A stretch of DNA of 64,000 nucleotides, from the NCBI GenBank assembly GCA_022036555.1, contig CM039124.1, forward strand, positions 53,251,431-53,315,430, given 5' to 3'. Within the stretch, counting starts at the first letter, position 1; every line of letters begins with the position of its first letter. Origin of the DNA: Microstegium vimineum (lineage: Eukaryota; Streptophyta; Magnoliopsida; Poales; Poaceae). The translations under genes were made by a program, and so were the position numbers. The notes below the pieces were generated by a model. That model was not told the origin of the DNA and made no database searches. It was given only the letters and a program-made list of their open reading frames with translations. Positions 46,584 to 57,385 of this stretch are shown piece after piece.

Positions 46584-49500
46584 TTACAGAGTGGACTGTA
46601 GGTGAAGTTTACCCCATGTATAGAGGGGAAGAAAGTCTGGTTCAGAAACTAGATTACATGGGGAGACAAGTTCTTCGCCCTTTCGAAATGCTTCAACCAG
46701 ACCTCTATCACCCGTTTGCTTTTCTTGGGCATACGGTGGCGCCAGAGGATTGCATCTTCTATGCAAAGCTGGAACAAGTGTCATAGTGGGATTGATTTCG
46801 TTCTGAAGACAAAGGCGTTTCTCCGCTTCCAGAGCTGCCAGCAACAAAGGAGGATGAAGGAGCTGTATTGCTCTGTTGGGATGCCTTGAATCGGTTGGAT
46901 GTTGTTCCAGTCCCTGCATTAGAGGTCTTGGTTTGAAGGTAGACCCAGAAGATCCCAAAAAAGAGCTGCTGAAGGACACTGGAAGATGATATGATCCGGC
47001 GATTCTTGTGGCGCGAGACAAAGTAGGCAGGAAGGGGAGGACACAATTTTCTTCCGGTGAAGGTTTTGGCGGCATTGAATCCTGCCCTTGGTGAGTAGCC
47101 AGAAGAAGAGTTGTACTCTCGGCGGTGCCGCATTCTTCCAGATGAAACTTGATACCTGATCCTGCTGCTGCCCTTGTTCCTTGAGGAGCTTATAGATAGC
47201 TGAAGTGTCCAACTTTGATTTTGATCGAGCGAAGGCAGACAATCTGGTATCAAGTTGATCAGTCAGGTGAATCTGCTGAAGTGAAGTGGTCAGTTGTTGA
47301 AGTTCAAGGCGCACTGGCTCAAACATCCTTTGAACAAAAAGCCCCCTAAGCTCCGAGTTAACGGCCTGCTGCACCGTGAGCTTCTGCTTATTGCAGTGTG
47401 AGAAGAGAAGGGGGGTAACGGTCCTCCAGAGTTTCGTCATGTAACCAAACATCTTGCCAGAAGAGAGTTGTTTTGCCATCTCCAATATCCACGGTTGTCA
47501 GGGCCTGATAAAGTGGTAGCAGAGATTTCAGTGATTCCCAGTGACAGCCGAGGCTTCTTGCATGCATATTGGCATTGTCAGCAAACTCCTTTATCCATAC
47601 TGCCCAGGCCGACGATCCTGAGCAATGCAGACGATGGACGAGGTTTAGCAGGAGGCAAACATTGTGAGTGCCAAAATCCCGGATACCGAGCCCCCCAAAT
47701 CCTTTGTGGTACAGACTGTCGGCCAGGCAACAAGGCATTTGGCTGTCGAAAACTCTTTGTTACCAGCCCACAGGAAGGAGCGCCTCCGTTTTTCGATCTG
47801 AGAGATGACATCTGGTGGCATCTAGGTAGCAGACATAATATAAACAAGCTGAGCATCAAGGACTGAGTTCACCAGAATCACCCTGCCCATTGTATTGAGG
47901 AGTGAGGCTTGCCACGAAGCTAAGAACTTGTCAGTCTTGTCAATGTAGGTCGAGAAGACCGAAACTGGGAGCTTGGAGTTTGACAGAGGGAGGCCGAGGT
48001 AGTTTTGGGGGAAGACTTGTTGGGAGCACCCGAGGATCGAAGCACATTGAGCTGCTAAGACAGTGTCCAGTTTGATTGGCACAAAGGTGCTTTTGGAGAA
48101 ATTTATCTCTAGGTCGGTAGCATCAGAGAACAGACCCAGGATATGTTTCAGGGCTTGGGCATCAGCAATATCACCTCTCATGACATTAAGAGTGTTGTCG
48201 GCATATTGTAGGACGGCGCAGGGTTTTGTGTGATCCACTGGATGGCGGATAGCGTCACAAGAACGGATCAGACATTACGGCATATCTGCGACCAACAAGA
48301 AGAGGTATGGTGAGAGAGGGTCACCCTGACGAAGTCCTCGTTTGCAGGTAATCCAGGGGCCTGGGCAACCGTTCATAATGACCGTTGTTTTGGAAGAAGA
48401 AAGGATATCTGCCATCCAAGAGCACCATTGATCGTTGAATCCACGAGCCCTAAGGACAGATTGCAGGCTTTCCCAGATGACCGTGTCAAAGGCCTTTGCA
48501 AAATCCAGTTTCAGAACAATGGCAGGCAAGCAGTGCTTCCTGCAGGTCTGTACCAGTTCAGCTGCATAGACGAAGGTGTCTGATATCGATCTGTCTTTGA
48601 GGAAGCCAGTTTGATGTAGATCAATGAGGTTCCCAGTCTGAGCCTGGAGCCGGCGAGTAAGAAGTTTTGCAATGATTTTGACTGAGCAGTTTTGCAGACA
48701 AATCGGGCGAAAAGCATCCACCGCGGTAGCTCCTAGCTGTTTTGGGATCAGGACCATAAACGATTTGTTGATGCGTTCCAGTTGAGCATTGCCTTGGTGA
48801 AAAGCTGAAAGAAAGCTCATAAGCCTCGCCTTGACGATGCCCCATGTTGCCTTGTAGAAATATGGACCGAAGCCATCTGGTCCTGGAGCACTGTTTCTGT
48901 CCATTGATTTGATGGCCTCCAGAACTTCAAGCTCCGTGAAGGGGGAAGTGAGTTGTTGCGATGGCCGATGTTGTCCCTCGAGGAGGTCAGTGGCGTTAAA
49001 GTTCCACAGAGCCTCGCCGGGGAGCCCAGAAAGGACCCAAAGTGTGCAGTGGGAGCCCGTGTCTTCTCCGCATGGCTGACAAAGTGTCACACCCGGTTTT
49101 AAGAACAAAACCAGATTTACACCATATGTGAGCCCAGGAAGTCAAATCTCACATATAGCCACAAATTAAGGAAGTATCAAAAGACAATACTTCAATATAT
49201 AACATATAAGGTCAAAGGATAACCTCAACAGAGCGAACAGCGGAAAGACGACTCCGAACTTCAGGGAAGGCTCCAACTTCACAGGGACAACTGACTGGTT
49301 GATCACAAGCCTAACTCCTTTAACTCTTGCTCTTTGCAATCTGATATGGTTGATAAGGCAAGGGTGAGCACTTAAAGTACTCAGCAAGAATAACATAGGG
49401 TTATGAAGCTCAAAAGGCTGACACTGTCTTACTGCGGTTGCTTTTAACTTGGTCAAGTTTTAACAACAATTAGCTTTAGTTATGCTTAACCCAGTTGGTA

Positions 49501-52500
49501 ACCACATGATCATTAATGAAACAATCTCATATATCATATCTCCAAACTTACCATCATAAGTTGTTCAACAACAGGAGTTACTAACACTGTGAGTTTTCCA
49601 GGCCGCTCGTAACCGTGAGCACGGCTATCATGATAGATTTACACTCTGCAGAGGTTACACACTTTACCCACAAGCCGTGTTGCCCATATGCCCGGGTTTG
49701 CAACTCCCAAAACACTTCCAAGGTGAGCGGGCAGGGAACACTATGAAGTCTTTCAAAAGCCCTTTCTAGCATGTAGCGGACCCTACGGACCCAATGCAAA
49801 GGGGAATATGGGACACCCCGATGGTACCACACGCAGCGGTCCCCACACAAGCTATACCCCATAACCAGCTCGGCAAAGGTGCCTTTCACGAACCACAAGC
49901 ATGCTAGTCCAAACTTCATACTTAACTAAAGCCAGAGCCATATAGCACTCGTGGTTGCATTTGAATCCCAGCTTTTGCCCTACAGTGGGGTCCTATTCCA
50001 TGTTGCTATAAAAGCCAATTTTATCTCATTGTTGCATATATCATTAGTCAAGATTCTTCTCATAGATCATAAAGCGTAGCAGATCTACCCATATGCAATA
50101 GTAACCCATGGTGACAAGGTAAAAGGATAACAAAGCTATGATAAATCTAATAGGAATCAAATTAGACACATGCAATCATGACTAGATGAATTAGGGTGAA
50201 TAGGTAACAAGGATGATCTCATGTTAAACTTGCCTTAAACTCTTAGATCCTTTCTTCACTTGATTCTCGATCTTCTGATGACTTCTTCTTGATCTCCACG
50301 TAAATCTCACCGATTGGACAAGATCATAAACACCACACAAGCATCTGAACAATCATACAAAGCATACAATATATCTACTTCAGAACAATACACCAATCAA
50401 TGAAAAATATTTAAAAGAAATCTACGTCTTGCTACGATCACGCAGACGCGAGAATCACGCTAATCGGATCTAAAACGAGAGAGTTATAAATTAAACAAGA
50501 TTTTGAAGAGGGCAAGATTAAAACATTAAAGAATTAATTTACTTTGATTTTCAAAAGACTTTAACATAGATGAAAACTGTACCATTAGATAGATCTTGAA
50601 ATTACGAAGCTAACGCAACTTGTTTGGGCCAAAACGGATTTGAAATGAGGGAGTTATAGGGTTTTCAAACTCGGTGGTAAATCTGCAATTTGGAAAACGT
50701 ATTTTGGATTAAAACAGAGGGGTTTACGTTTCTGAAAACATAAAGCGTACTTCGGATGAGAAAAGCGAGGTTTACGCTTTCTGAAAGGGAAAACGGATCC
50801 TAGGAAGTTGCGAAGGACGGCGGGTTCAGAGTCAAAGAATTCAGGGACTCTTTAGCAAAGTTTCCACCCGAAGGGGTACGGGCTAATCTGGTGCGTTAGA
50901 TTATAGATGGATGGATCAGATTAGATCCAGGGGAAGTGAGGCGGCGCTGTGGCCGGGACAGAGAGGCGCGCGGCGGCGGACATGGCCGGGCAGAGCCCGT
51001 GCTCGCCGGCGCAGGGGAAGAAAGGATTTGGGTGCTCGGTTTTCACTTCTGGAGGCACCGAGAGATCGAGGATGCAAAGGCGAACTCGCCCAGAGCCATG
51101 GCAAGGCTCGGCGACGGACGGAGAGTGCCAACGACGGTGATCCGCGACGGTGGGCGCTCTGCGCACGGCGGCGCAAGGCGGTTAAGGGCTCGGTGGCAAA
51201 TCGACCGGGAAAAAGGGCCGGGGAGCGAGAGGATGGCACGGTGAAACTACCCAGGGCCACTGCAGGGCTTGATCAAGGGCGGAAGACAGCTGTCGACGGT
51301 GAATCGCGGCGGCGGAGCCACTGTGCATGACGGCGAGGTCCGACAGAGAAAGAATGAGAGAGAAAAGAGGGGAAAAGGCGTTCGGCACTTACGCGAAGGA
51401 GTTGCGCGGCTCGGGGAAGGGTTTGCGGCGTCCAGAGGCGTGGAACGACGCTCGGCGGCGAGAGCAGAGCGGCGGCGCTGCGGCGACTGCTTCTGCTGCG
51501 TTGCAAGGCGATGCGAGGCTCGAACAGATGGGGATAGGCGGCGCACGGCGCCGGCTATTTATGGGAGGCAGAGGGGAGTCCGGGGCGGTTACGCCTGGAC
51601 GCGGATTGGACGCGGCGCGGCGCGACGCAGTGGCGAGCAGGAGTCCGAGGCGAACTCGGGGAGGAGGAAGACGGCCTGACGAGCGGGCCCGTACGGCAGG
51701 GAGAGAGAAGGGAGAACAGAGGAGTGCTGACAGGCTGGGCCGAGGTGTCAGCGGGAGAGGGAGAGGAGAGGCGCGGTGAGCTGGGCTGCAGCCGAGTGGG
51801 CCGGCCCAGTGCGGAGGGAAGAAGGGAGAGGGGGAGAAGCAGGCCGTGGCTGGGCTCTCGGGCCAGAAAGAGAGAGGTAAGGTTTTTCTTTTTCTTTTTC
51901 TTTTCTTTTTCTGAATTTTACAAATTGATTTTCTGAAATAGGTTTTGAAATATATTTTCTAGGGTTTTGCAAAGTCACTCACACAAGAAAAATGCAGGCC
52001 ATGAAATGTACAACCACGTTAACCCTAACATGGCATTTAATTTAGTTTTATTTATTTAATTCTACGCTTCACAAAATTTACTTGAAATAAATCAAATTAA
52101 ACTCAAATTTAAATCTAATTTCTAATTCAAGTTTTAGGGTGTTACACAAAGGTTGCCCCATTGGCTTCAACTATTTTGATATTGTTTGTTCGTCTTCTGA
52201 CAGTAGCTTGCGCATGGTGGAAAGCCGTATTTGTGTCGGACTCTCTGATCGCCTTGAATTTACTTCTCTGCTTCCAATAGGCTGCCTTTTCCTTGACCGC
52301 CTGGGCTAGGCAGTCCATGCAATGTCGTCTGGCCTGAAATTCATGAGGGGAGAGCGCACGATCCTCTTCGAAGGTGTCAAGGAGAAGAATTACGAATTTG
52401 CAATTTAAAATGAGTTGGTTTGGCGCCCTGATACGTCGTGCCCAAACCTTTGTCGCAGCTCGGGTCGCCTTGAGGCAAGCCGCGAGCTGCCCCGCTGCCT

Positions 52501-52822
52501 CGTCGCAAGATGGAGCCGACATCCACGCTGGGATGACCGATGGCAGGAAAGACTGGTGAAGAAGCCAGGAGTTTTCAAAGCGGAAAACGTTGGATTTAGG
52601 TATGGAGGTGGACATGGTGAGGAGGAGCAGGGTGTGATCAGAGGTTGGCCTGACCAGTGGCCAGAGGTAGGTGTCTGGGAAGCTGGTGGTATGCTCGAGG
52701 TTAACAAGCGCTCTGTCAAGCTTAGCGAGGATTGGCGGATCCTGACCATTGGACCAAGTGTAGGTTCGGCCAAGCAGAGGGATCTCCATGACCCCAATAT
52801 TGTTGGAAAAAGGAAATGGCAA
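46584..52822 (-). pseudogene. LINE ORF2 remnant: endonuclease tail, reverse transcriptase, zf-RVT
   Basis: 52822-52147 carries the end of an exo-endo-phosphatase domain (GRTYTWSNGQDPPILAKLDR, then SDHTLLLL). 49084-48275 carries the RT palm and fingers (NSAPGPDGFGPYFYKATW, KLDFAKAFDTV, GLRQGDPLSPYLF). 48238-47822 has the catalytic-box region, reading YADN where active enzymes have YADD. 47125-46930 has the zf-RVT pattern (WKNAAPPRVQLFFWLL ... CLLCLAPQESPDHIIFQC). Frames change near 48250, 47840 and 47400, so no intact protein is possible. No RNase H domain follows zf-RVT. Confidence 0.9.
49085..52146 (-). mobile_element. Solo LTR, 3062 bp, inserted in the LINE
   Basis: Ends are TGTCACACCCGG on the left and GGGTGTTACA on the right, so on the minus strand it runs TGTAACACCC ... 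GGGTGTGACA. The 5-bp duplication CAAAG flanks it (49080-49084 and 52147-52151). A TATA-like CCATAAATAGCC on the minus strand near 51551-51562 favours minus orientation. The GC-rich part (50900-51850) has long open frames on both strands but no gag or pol motif. An LTR over 3 kb is long; the family is not recognised. Confidence 0.88.
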
Positions 52823-52835
52823 ATTGGCACGTCAC

Positions 52836-53774
52836 TTAGCTACTCGAGTCTTGCCAGAATAAACTGTGTCGAAGAAGTTAAACCTTTTTCCCCAGATTCC
52901 CAGGGAAAAGATCTCCAAATAGGAAGGAAGGAAGGAAAGGAACCATCCGGAACGTACGGCCTTGTTGTGTATCACCGACTTGGACCTCCATCGTTCGCGA
53001 GCGCGAGGACAGGCAGAGAAAACAAATGGCAGGACCACCGTACTTTGTAGCGTTGCTCGTGCTGCCAACAAAAACCAAAACCATCCATCTCATCTCGCCG
53101 CCCCACGCGCCTCCAGACGACGTTCCGCAACGCCAATCCGCCACGGCGGCGCCCGAAACCGATGGGCTTCCTTGTTTCGCCCGTGCCGTGACCGTGAGAC
53201 CAGGGCGGGCGGGGCGGGGGGACAAGGAGACGAGAAGAATCATCACGGACGATTCATCACTCACGTCTAAAAAAAGCGGCATCGTCATCCAGGCCAGCCA
53301 GGCAGGATCTCACCTGGGCACGCAAGCTGTCAAGGCCCCCGATACGCTTGAACACGCATGTTACTTGCACGGAACGTAAGCCGAAGCAAAAAAACGGAAG
53401 TAATTCTCGGAGGGACGCGAGGGCGCGTCGCCGCAGAAACACCGGGGCAGGGGCACCGCACAACGCAGACGGAGCTAGGATGCGAAATCTGGGAAGCCCG
53501 GTGGGCCGTGTCGCGCGCGTGAGAAGCGGTAACTCGAGGCCGCGCGCCTGCCCGCACCGATCGCGGGATCCCCATCCAGGATTCACCGAGGAGAGAGTGT
53601 CGTCAGAGACGTCCGGCCGCGAGCTTCTCGTGCTGGACGGGACGCGACGTGAGGAATCGGCAACGCAGCGCGCCCACCCACCCACCCCACGCGCCCGCGT
53701 GGTTGGGCACTCTCTCTCCTCCCATCCTGCGGTCCAGCTCGCAGATTCCATTCGCCCCGCTCGCCGCCGCCCGT
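52836..53774. other. Intergenic upstream of HHO gene
   Basis: Changes from LINE-like to GC-rich sequence near 52950. CG-rich frames on both strands are compositional; no domain is seen. The last few hundred bases are the likely HHO promoter. Confidence 0.5.
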
Positions 53775-53782
53775 CTATATAT
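53775..53782 (+). promoter_or_regulatory. TATA box of the HHO gene
   Basis: CTATATATGCC follows a CG-rich stretch and lies about 175 bases before the start codon, a usual distance in grasses. Confidence 0.65.
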
Positions 53783-53955
53783 GCCAGGGCGGGCGCACCT
53801 CCGGAATCCAGATCCCCTCGCAGTCACCCACCCCCACCCGCACCCACCGCCTCTTTTGCTCGCTTGTTTCTTCTTCCTCTCGGTTTCCGGTCGCCGATTC
53901 TTGTGCGCAAGAAAAAAAAATTCCTTGTGGTGGTGCTCGCTCGTTCGCGTGCTGC

Positions 53956-55485
53956 ATGGGGCTGGACGTCGGTGAGATCGGGATGGGCCTGGATCTGGGG
54001 CTCGACCTCAGGCTGTTCGCCGCGCGGAGCGCCGGAGGGATTGCGGCGGCCGCGGCCAAGGGTGCGCCGGCGGGGATCGAGTCCTGCATCAGCCTCCTCG
54101 AGGAGGAGCGCCGGAAGATCGAGGTGTTCAGACGCGAGCTCCCGCTCTGCGTGCGCCTCCTCGCCGACGGTGAGAACTAGAACCCTTCCTCTCTCTGTAC
54201 AGTATACGCGTCGGGGTCTCTTGTTCTGTTTCTTCTCTCTCGCGGTTCGCTGATGCGTGCGCCCTGGCCTGCAGTGATCGACGAGTTGAAGGAGGCCGCC
54301 GCCAAGAGAGGCGGAGGAGACGTTGAGGCGAAGGCGGACGACGGCGACAAGCGAAAATGGATGAGCACCGCCCAGTTGTGGGTGGACAACGACGCCAAAT
54401 CCGACGAGGTAGAGCATGCAACTCTGCACGCCATGCTTGTTGTTTTCACTGTCTTTTTTCATTTATCTATCCGTGAGTCAGTTTTACTGTCCTTGTTACC
54501 TACGTAGAACTAGTTGGATCAAAAAAATTCAGATTCACAACGCTGGTTATTTATGCGTACAGTCTGACAAAGACCAGCAACCGAGTGAAATCAGCTCGCC
54601 GGAGTGCGAGCCCAAGTTGCTGGGTGGCGCACCCATGCCTATAAGGGCCGTTGCTGCTGTACCACCTCTGCAGCTGCAGTTCTTCAGGAGAGAAGACAGC
54701 TCTGCCGGCAATAGTTTGTCGTTGGTATTACCGGCAACGAAGGCGCCGATTTCTCCTGTGGCTGCTAGCGATAACGCCAGCGGCAGATTCTGTGCCACCA
54801 TGCCACCGTCTGGCTCTGGGGTCAACTTGCACTCTCAGACTCAGCAGCAGCAAGCCAGCAGGAAGGCGAGGCGGTGCTGGTCACCGGAGCTTCACCGGCA
54901 GTTTGTTGCCGCTTTGCATCAACTCGGCGGCCCTCAAGGTATATATATACACAACACCGACAATCGTTTTATACTTTGCAAAACTTAAAAGTTAAGTTTG
55001 CTACTAGCTGCTAGAGAGGTGTTAACAAATTTCATCGTAATTGCAGTTGCTACCCCGAAACAGATCAGGGAGGTGATGCAAGTGGATGGGCTTACAAATG
55101 ATGAAGTGAAAAGCCATCTCCAGGTGAGCAATGATCATCCTCCTTGTCCAGGCACTTATTTCTTCTTATTCTTAGTAATACTAGTCCTATTTCTGGCGAT
55201 GTCGTAGGATCTGTTTGGAAACTGATTCGATCGTGTCATGTTCGTATTCAGAAGTACCGGCTGCACAACAGAAGATCCCCCGGCGGGGCTCCGGTGAGCC
55301 AGCCGATCATGTTGGTGGGTGGCCTCTGGGCTCCTCAGGAGCAAAGCAGCTCCGGGTCTCCCCAGGGCCCTCTTCAGTTCTCCGGGTCAGGTGTGGCCAT
55401 CTCTGCGGCCACCGTCTGCGGCGACAGCAGCAGCAGCAGCGACGAAGACGACAAGTGCGAAGGCTACAGCCGGAAATGCGTGTAA
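53956..55485 (+). CDS. MYB-SHLQKYR (G2-like/GARP) repressor, HHO/NIGT1/HRS1 type
   Basis: Five exons: 53956-54169, 54275-54408, 54563-54938, 55047-55123 and 55252-55485, with phases 1, 0, 1 and 0, giving 344 residues. An N-terminal LDLGLDLRL stretch (12-20) resembles an EAR repression motif. It is followed by the HHO-type conserved helix (ISLLEEERRKIEVFRRELPL ... VIDELKE). The GARP MYB-like domain (~217-275) has KARRCWSPELHRQFVAALHQ, ATPKQIREVMQVDGLTNDEV and SHLQKYRLHNRR. HHO/NIGT1 proteins are nuclear repressors in nitrate and phosphate signalling. The C-terminus is Ser-rich and acidic. Length and exon layout fit the family; which of the several grass paralogues it is cannot be told here. 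Confidence 0.93.
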
Positions 55486-57385
55486 GGCTGCGTTTGGTTT
55501 GCGGAAGATCGATCGTCGGATGGATGAGAGTGTAGAGACAGCGTCGCAGCTTTTGCTTGCGCATCGGTGGCAATAACAGCTTCATCAGTCTGAAGAGAGG
55601 AGAGGATGTTGTAGTGCAGTGCAGTGCAGCCAGGCCATGCATACAGGGAGATTGGGCGGCGTGCGCCCATGAGATGAACTGATCATGAGTTGGGTTGTTG
55701 TCATGTGTAGTACATGGAAAGCTGATGGCAGTTTTCTTGAGGCTTCCTCCTGACTTTTAATTTCCGGGCAGATCCCAAAATTTTCGCCCTGAGAAGAGAA
55801 TCACATATTATTATTACAGTATTATATAATATATACATGCATATGATATCCGTTGCCTGCGTCTGTGGGTTGTCTTTCAATCGAGTAGTAGTTACAAGTA
55901 CATACCGTGTTAGTATTATGCATGGGTTGATGTATTGTGAATGGGTTGATGAATTGTGAATGGTTTAACAACTCTATCTCTGTCCTTCCATGCTTATCCG
56001 GCTCTTATAATAAATATAATCCGACGCATGCACGAGGACGGCTGGCTGGCTCTGAACAATTTTCTGGCGTTCGACCGCGTCAACGGGCGGGCACATGAGT
56101 GAACGAACGAGAAAAAAAAAAGAAGAAAAGATAATAATAATAATAGATAAATCAATAAAATAGAATATCACACACAGGAGCGGGAGGGACTATTCCGATT
56201 CCGATGGGCTCAGCAGCACGCTTGGTTCGCAAGGCGCTTTCAGCGTGCGAATATTCTTGCGGTTGCTTGGAGCATCTGCCGCGCGCGTCCGTCCTTTATC
56301 TCCGCGGCCAGATGGAGATGGGCCCGGTGGTGCTCGGCTGTGCTGCCGGTGCGCCTGTAGTGCCCTACCCCCGACGATAAGCTAGTTAAATAAGTACTTC
56401 CTCCGTCCAGAAAAAATATATTTCTAGGTTTATCTTAAATCAAATTTTTTAAACTTTTATTAAATTTTTAGAATAAAATATTAAATGTTATAGTATCAAA
56501 CTAGTATCATTAGATTTATCTAACAATATATTTTTATATGATGCTCATTTTAAGTTATAGGTATTGCTGTATTTTTCTATAAAATTAATCAAAGTTAAAA
56601 AAATTGGATTTTAGGAATTGATTTTTCGTGAAGAGAGAGTAAATTTGGCGCGTGCGTTAGTTGCCACTGGTGATTGGTCAGCTGTTTCCTGCCAGCAAAA
56701 CGCATGGCCGCCGGCGCGGCTGCTCGATGCGGGCGACTGGATATTCGGTAGTACTATGCCGTACGCGTTCTGGTCTTTTGTTGTTGCTGGCCGGCGGCCG
56801 CAGCCTGCGGTCTGCAGGTAGAGAGAGATAGTAACGATCGGCCCATCAGGGCATCAGGCAGTCGGGAGCTAGCGAATTGAAAGGAATTGGGTGAGCTAGC
56901 ATTTTTCTGCTGGTGCTGACTCTGTCTCTGATACAGATTACAGACCCAAGAAAATCTTTCTATGAAAAAAATCAGGCCCCAAGAACACAAGAAACTGGGT
57001 CTTTCAAAAAGGAGATGTCTCTCTCACTAGTATGTGTTCCTGGGTGTTTAAACGAGAATACTCTGAAGGAGCATCTGAGCGGTAATCAAGCATGGTGAGA
57101 GCAGGCGTTTCCGTAAGCGGGACTTGCGTGTGATTTCTCGTGTTCCGTTTTCGCTGCCTTTCCCATAAGATAAGTTACTAGTATTAGCTTTTGATGAAGA
57201 TATACTACATCGATTGCAAGTAGAAAAGGTGTCTTTGATTGTGAAGACTGAGAGCGCGATCGATTGCGGGCTTTTTTTTTTTTTTGGTCCCCTTTGACCA
57301 TTTCATGTACTGATAAAAAGGATTCGAGGAAAAAACATTAGGTGCATTTCCACTTGTAAGTTAGTGAGACGTGAACATGGCCTAA
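55486..57385. other. 3' flank of HHO and intergenic sequence
   Basis: The HHO 3' UTR probably runs to about 56030, with AATAAATATAAT near 56008 as a possible poly(A) signal. An A-rich, ATA-repeat patch follows (56110-56165). Apart from the Stowaway element, no gene or RNA is evident. Confidence 0.5.
56395..56641. mobile_element. Stowaway-type MITE
   Basis: TACTTCCTCCGTCCAG at the left matches the inverse of the right end GTGAAGAGAGAGTA only loosely, but the interior and TA flanks fit a decayed Stowaway. Confidence 0.7.

Larger units (their letters stand above)
46518..52835 (-). mobile_element. 5'-truncated L1-type LINE, split by a solo LTR
   Basis: Read on the minus strand, the element begins inside the endonuclease domain near 52835, runs through reverse transcriptase and the zf-RVT region, and ends in an A-tail (T-run at 46518-46526). 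The 3.06-kb solo LTR at 49085-52146 divides it. Without the insert it is about 3.3 kb. Flanking target duplication was not found. Confidence 0.85.

Noticed and set aside
50911..51779. Large frames inside the 3-kb solo LTR
   Set aside because: Both strands are open, no gag, protease or polymerase motif; treated as LTR sequence.
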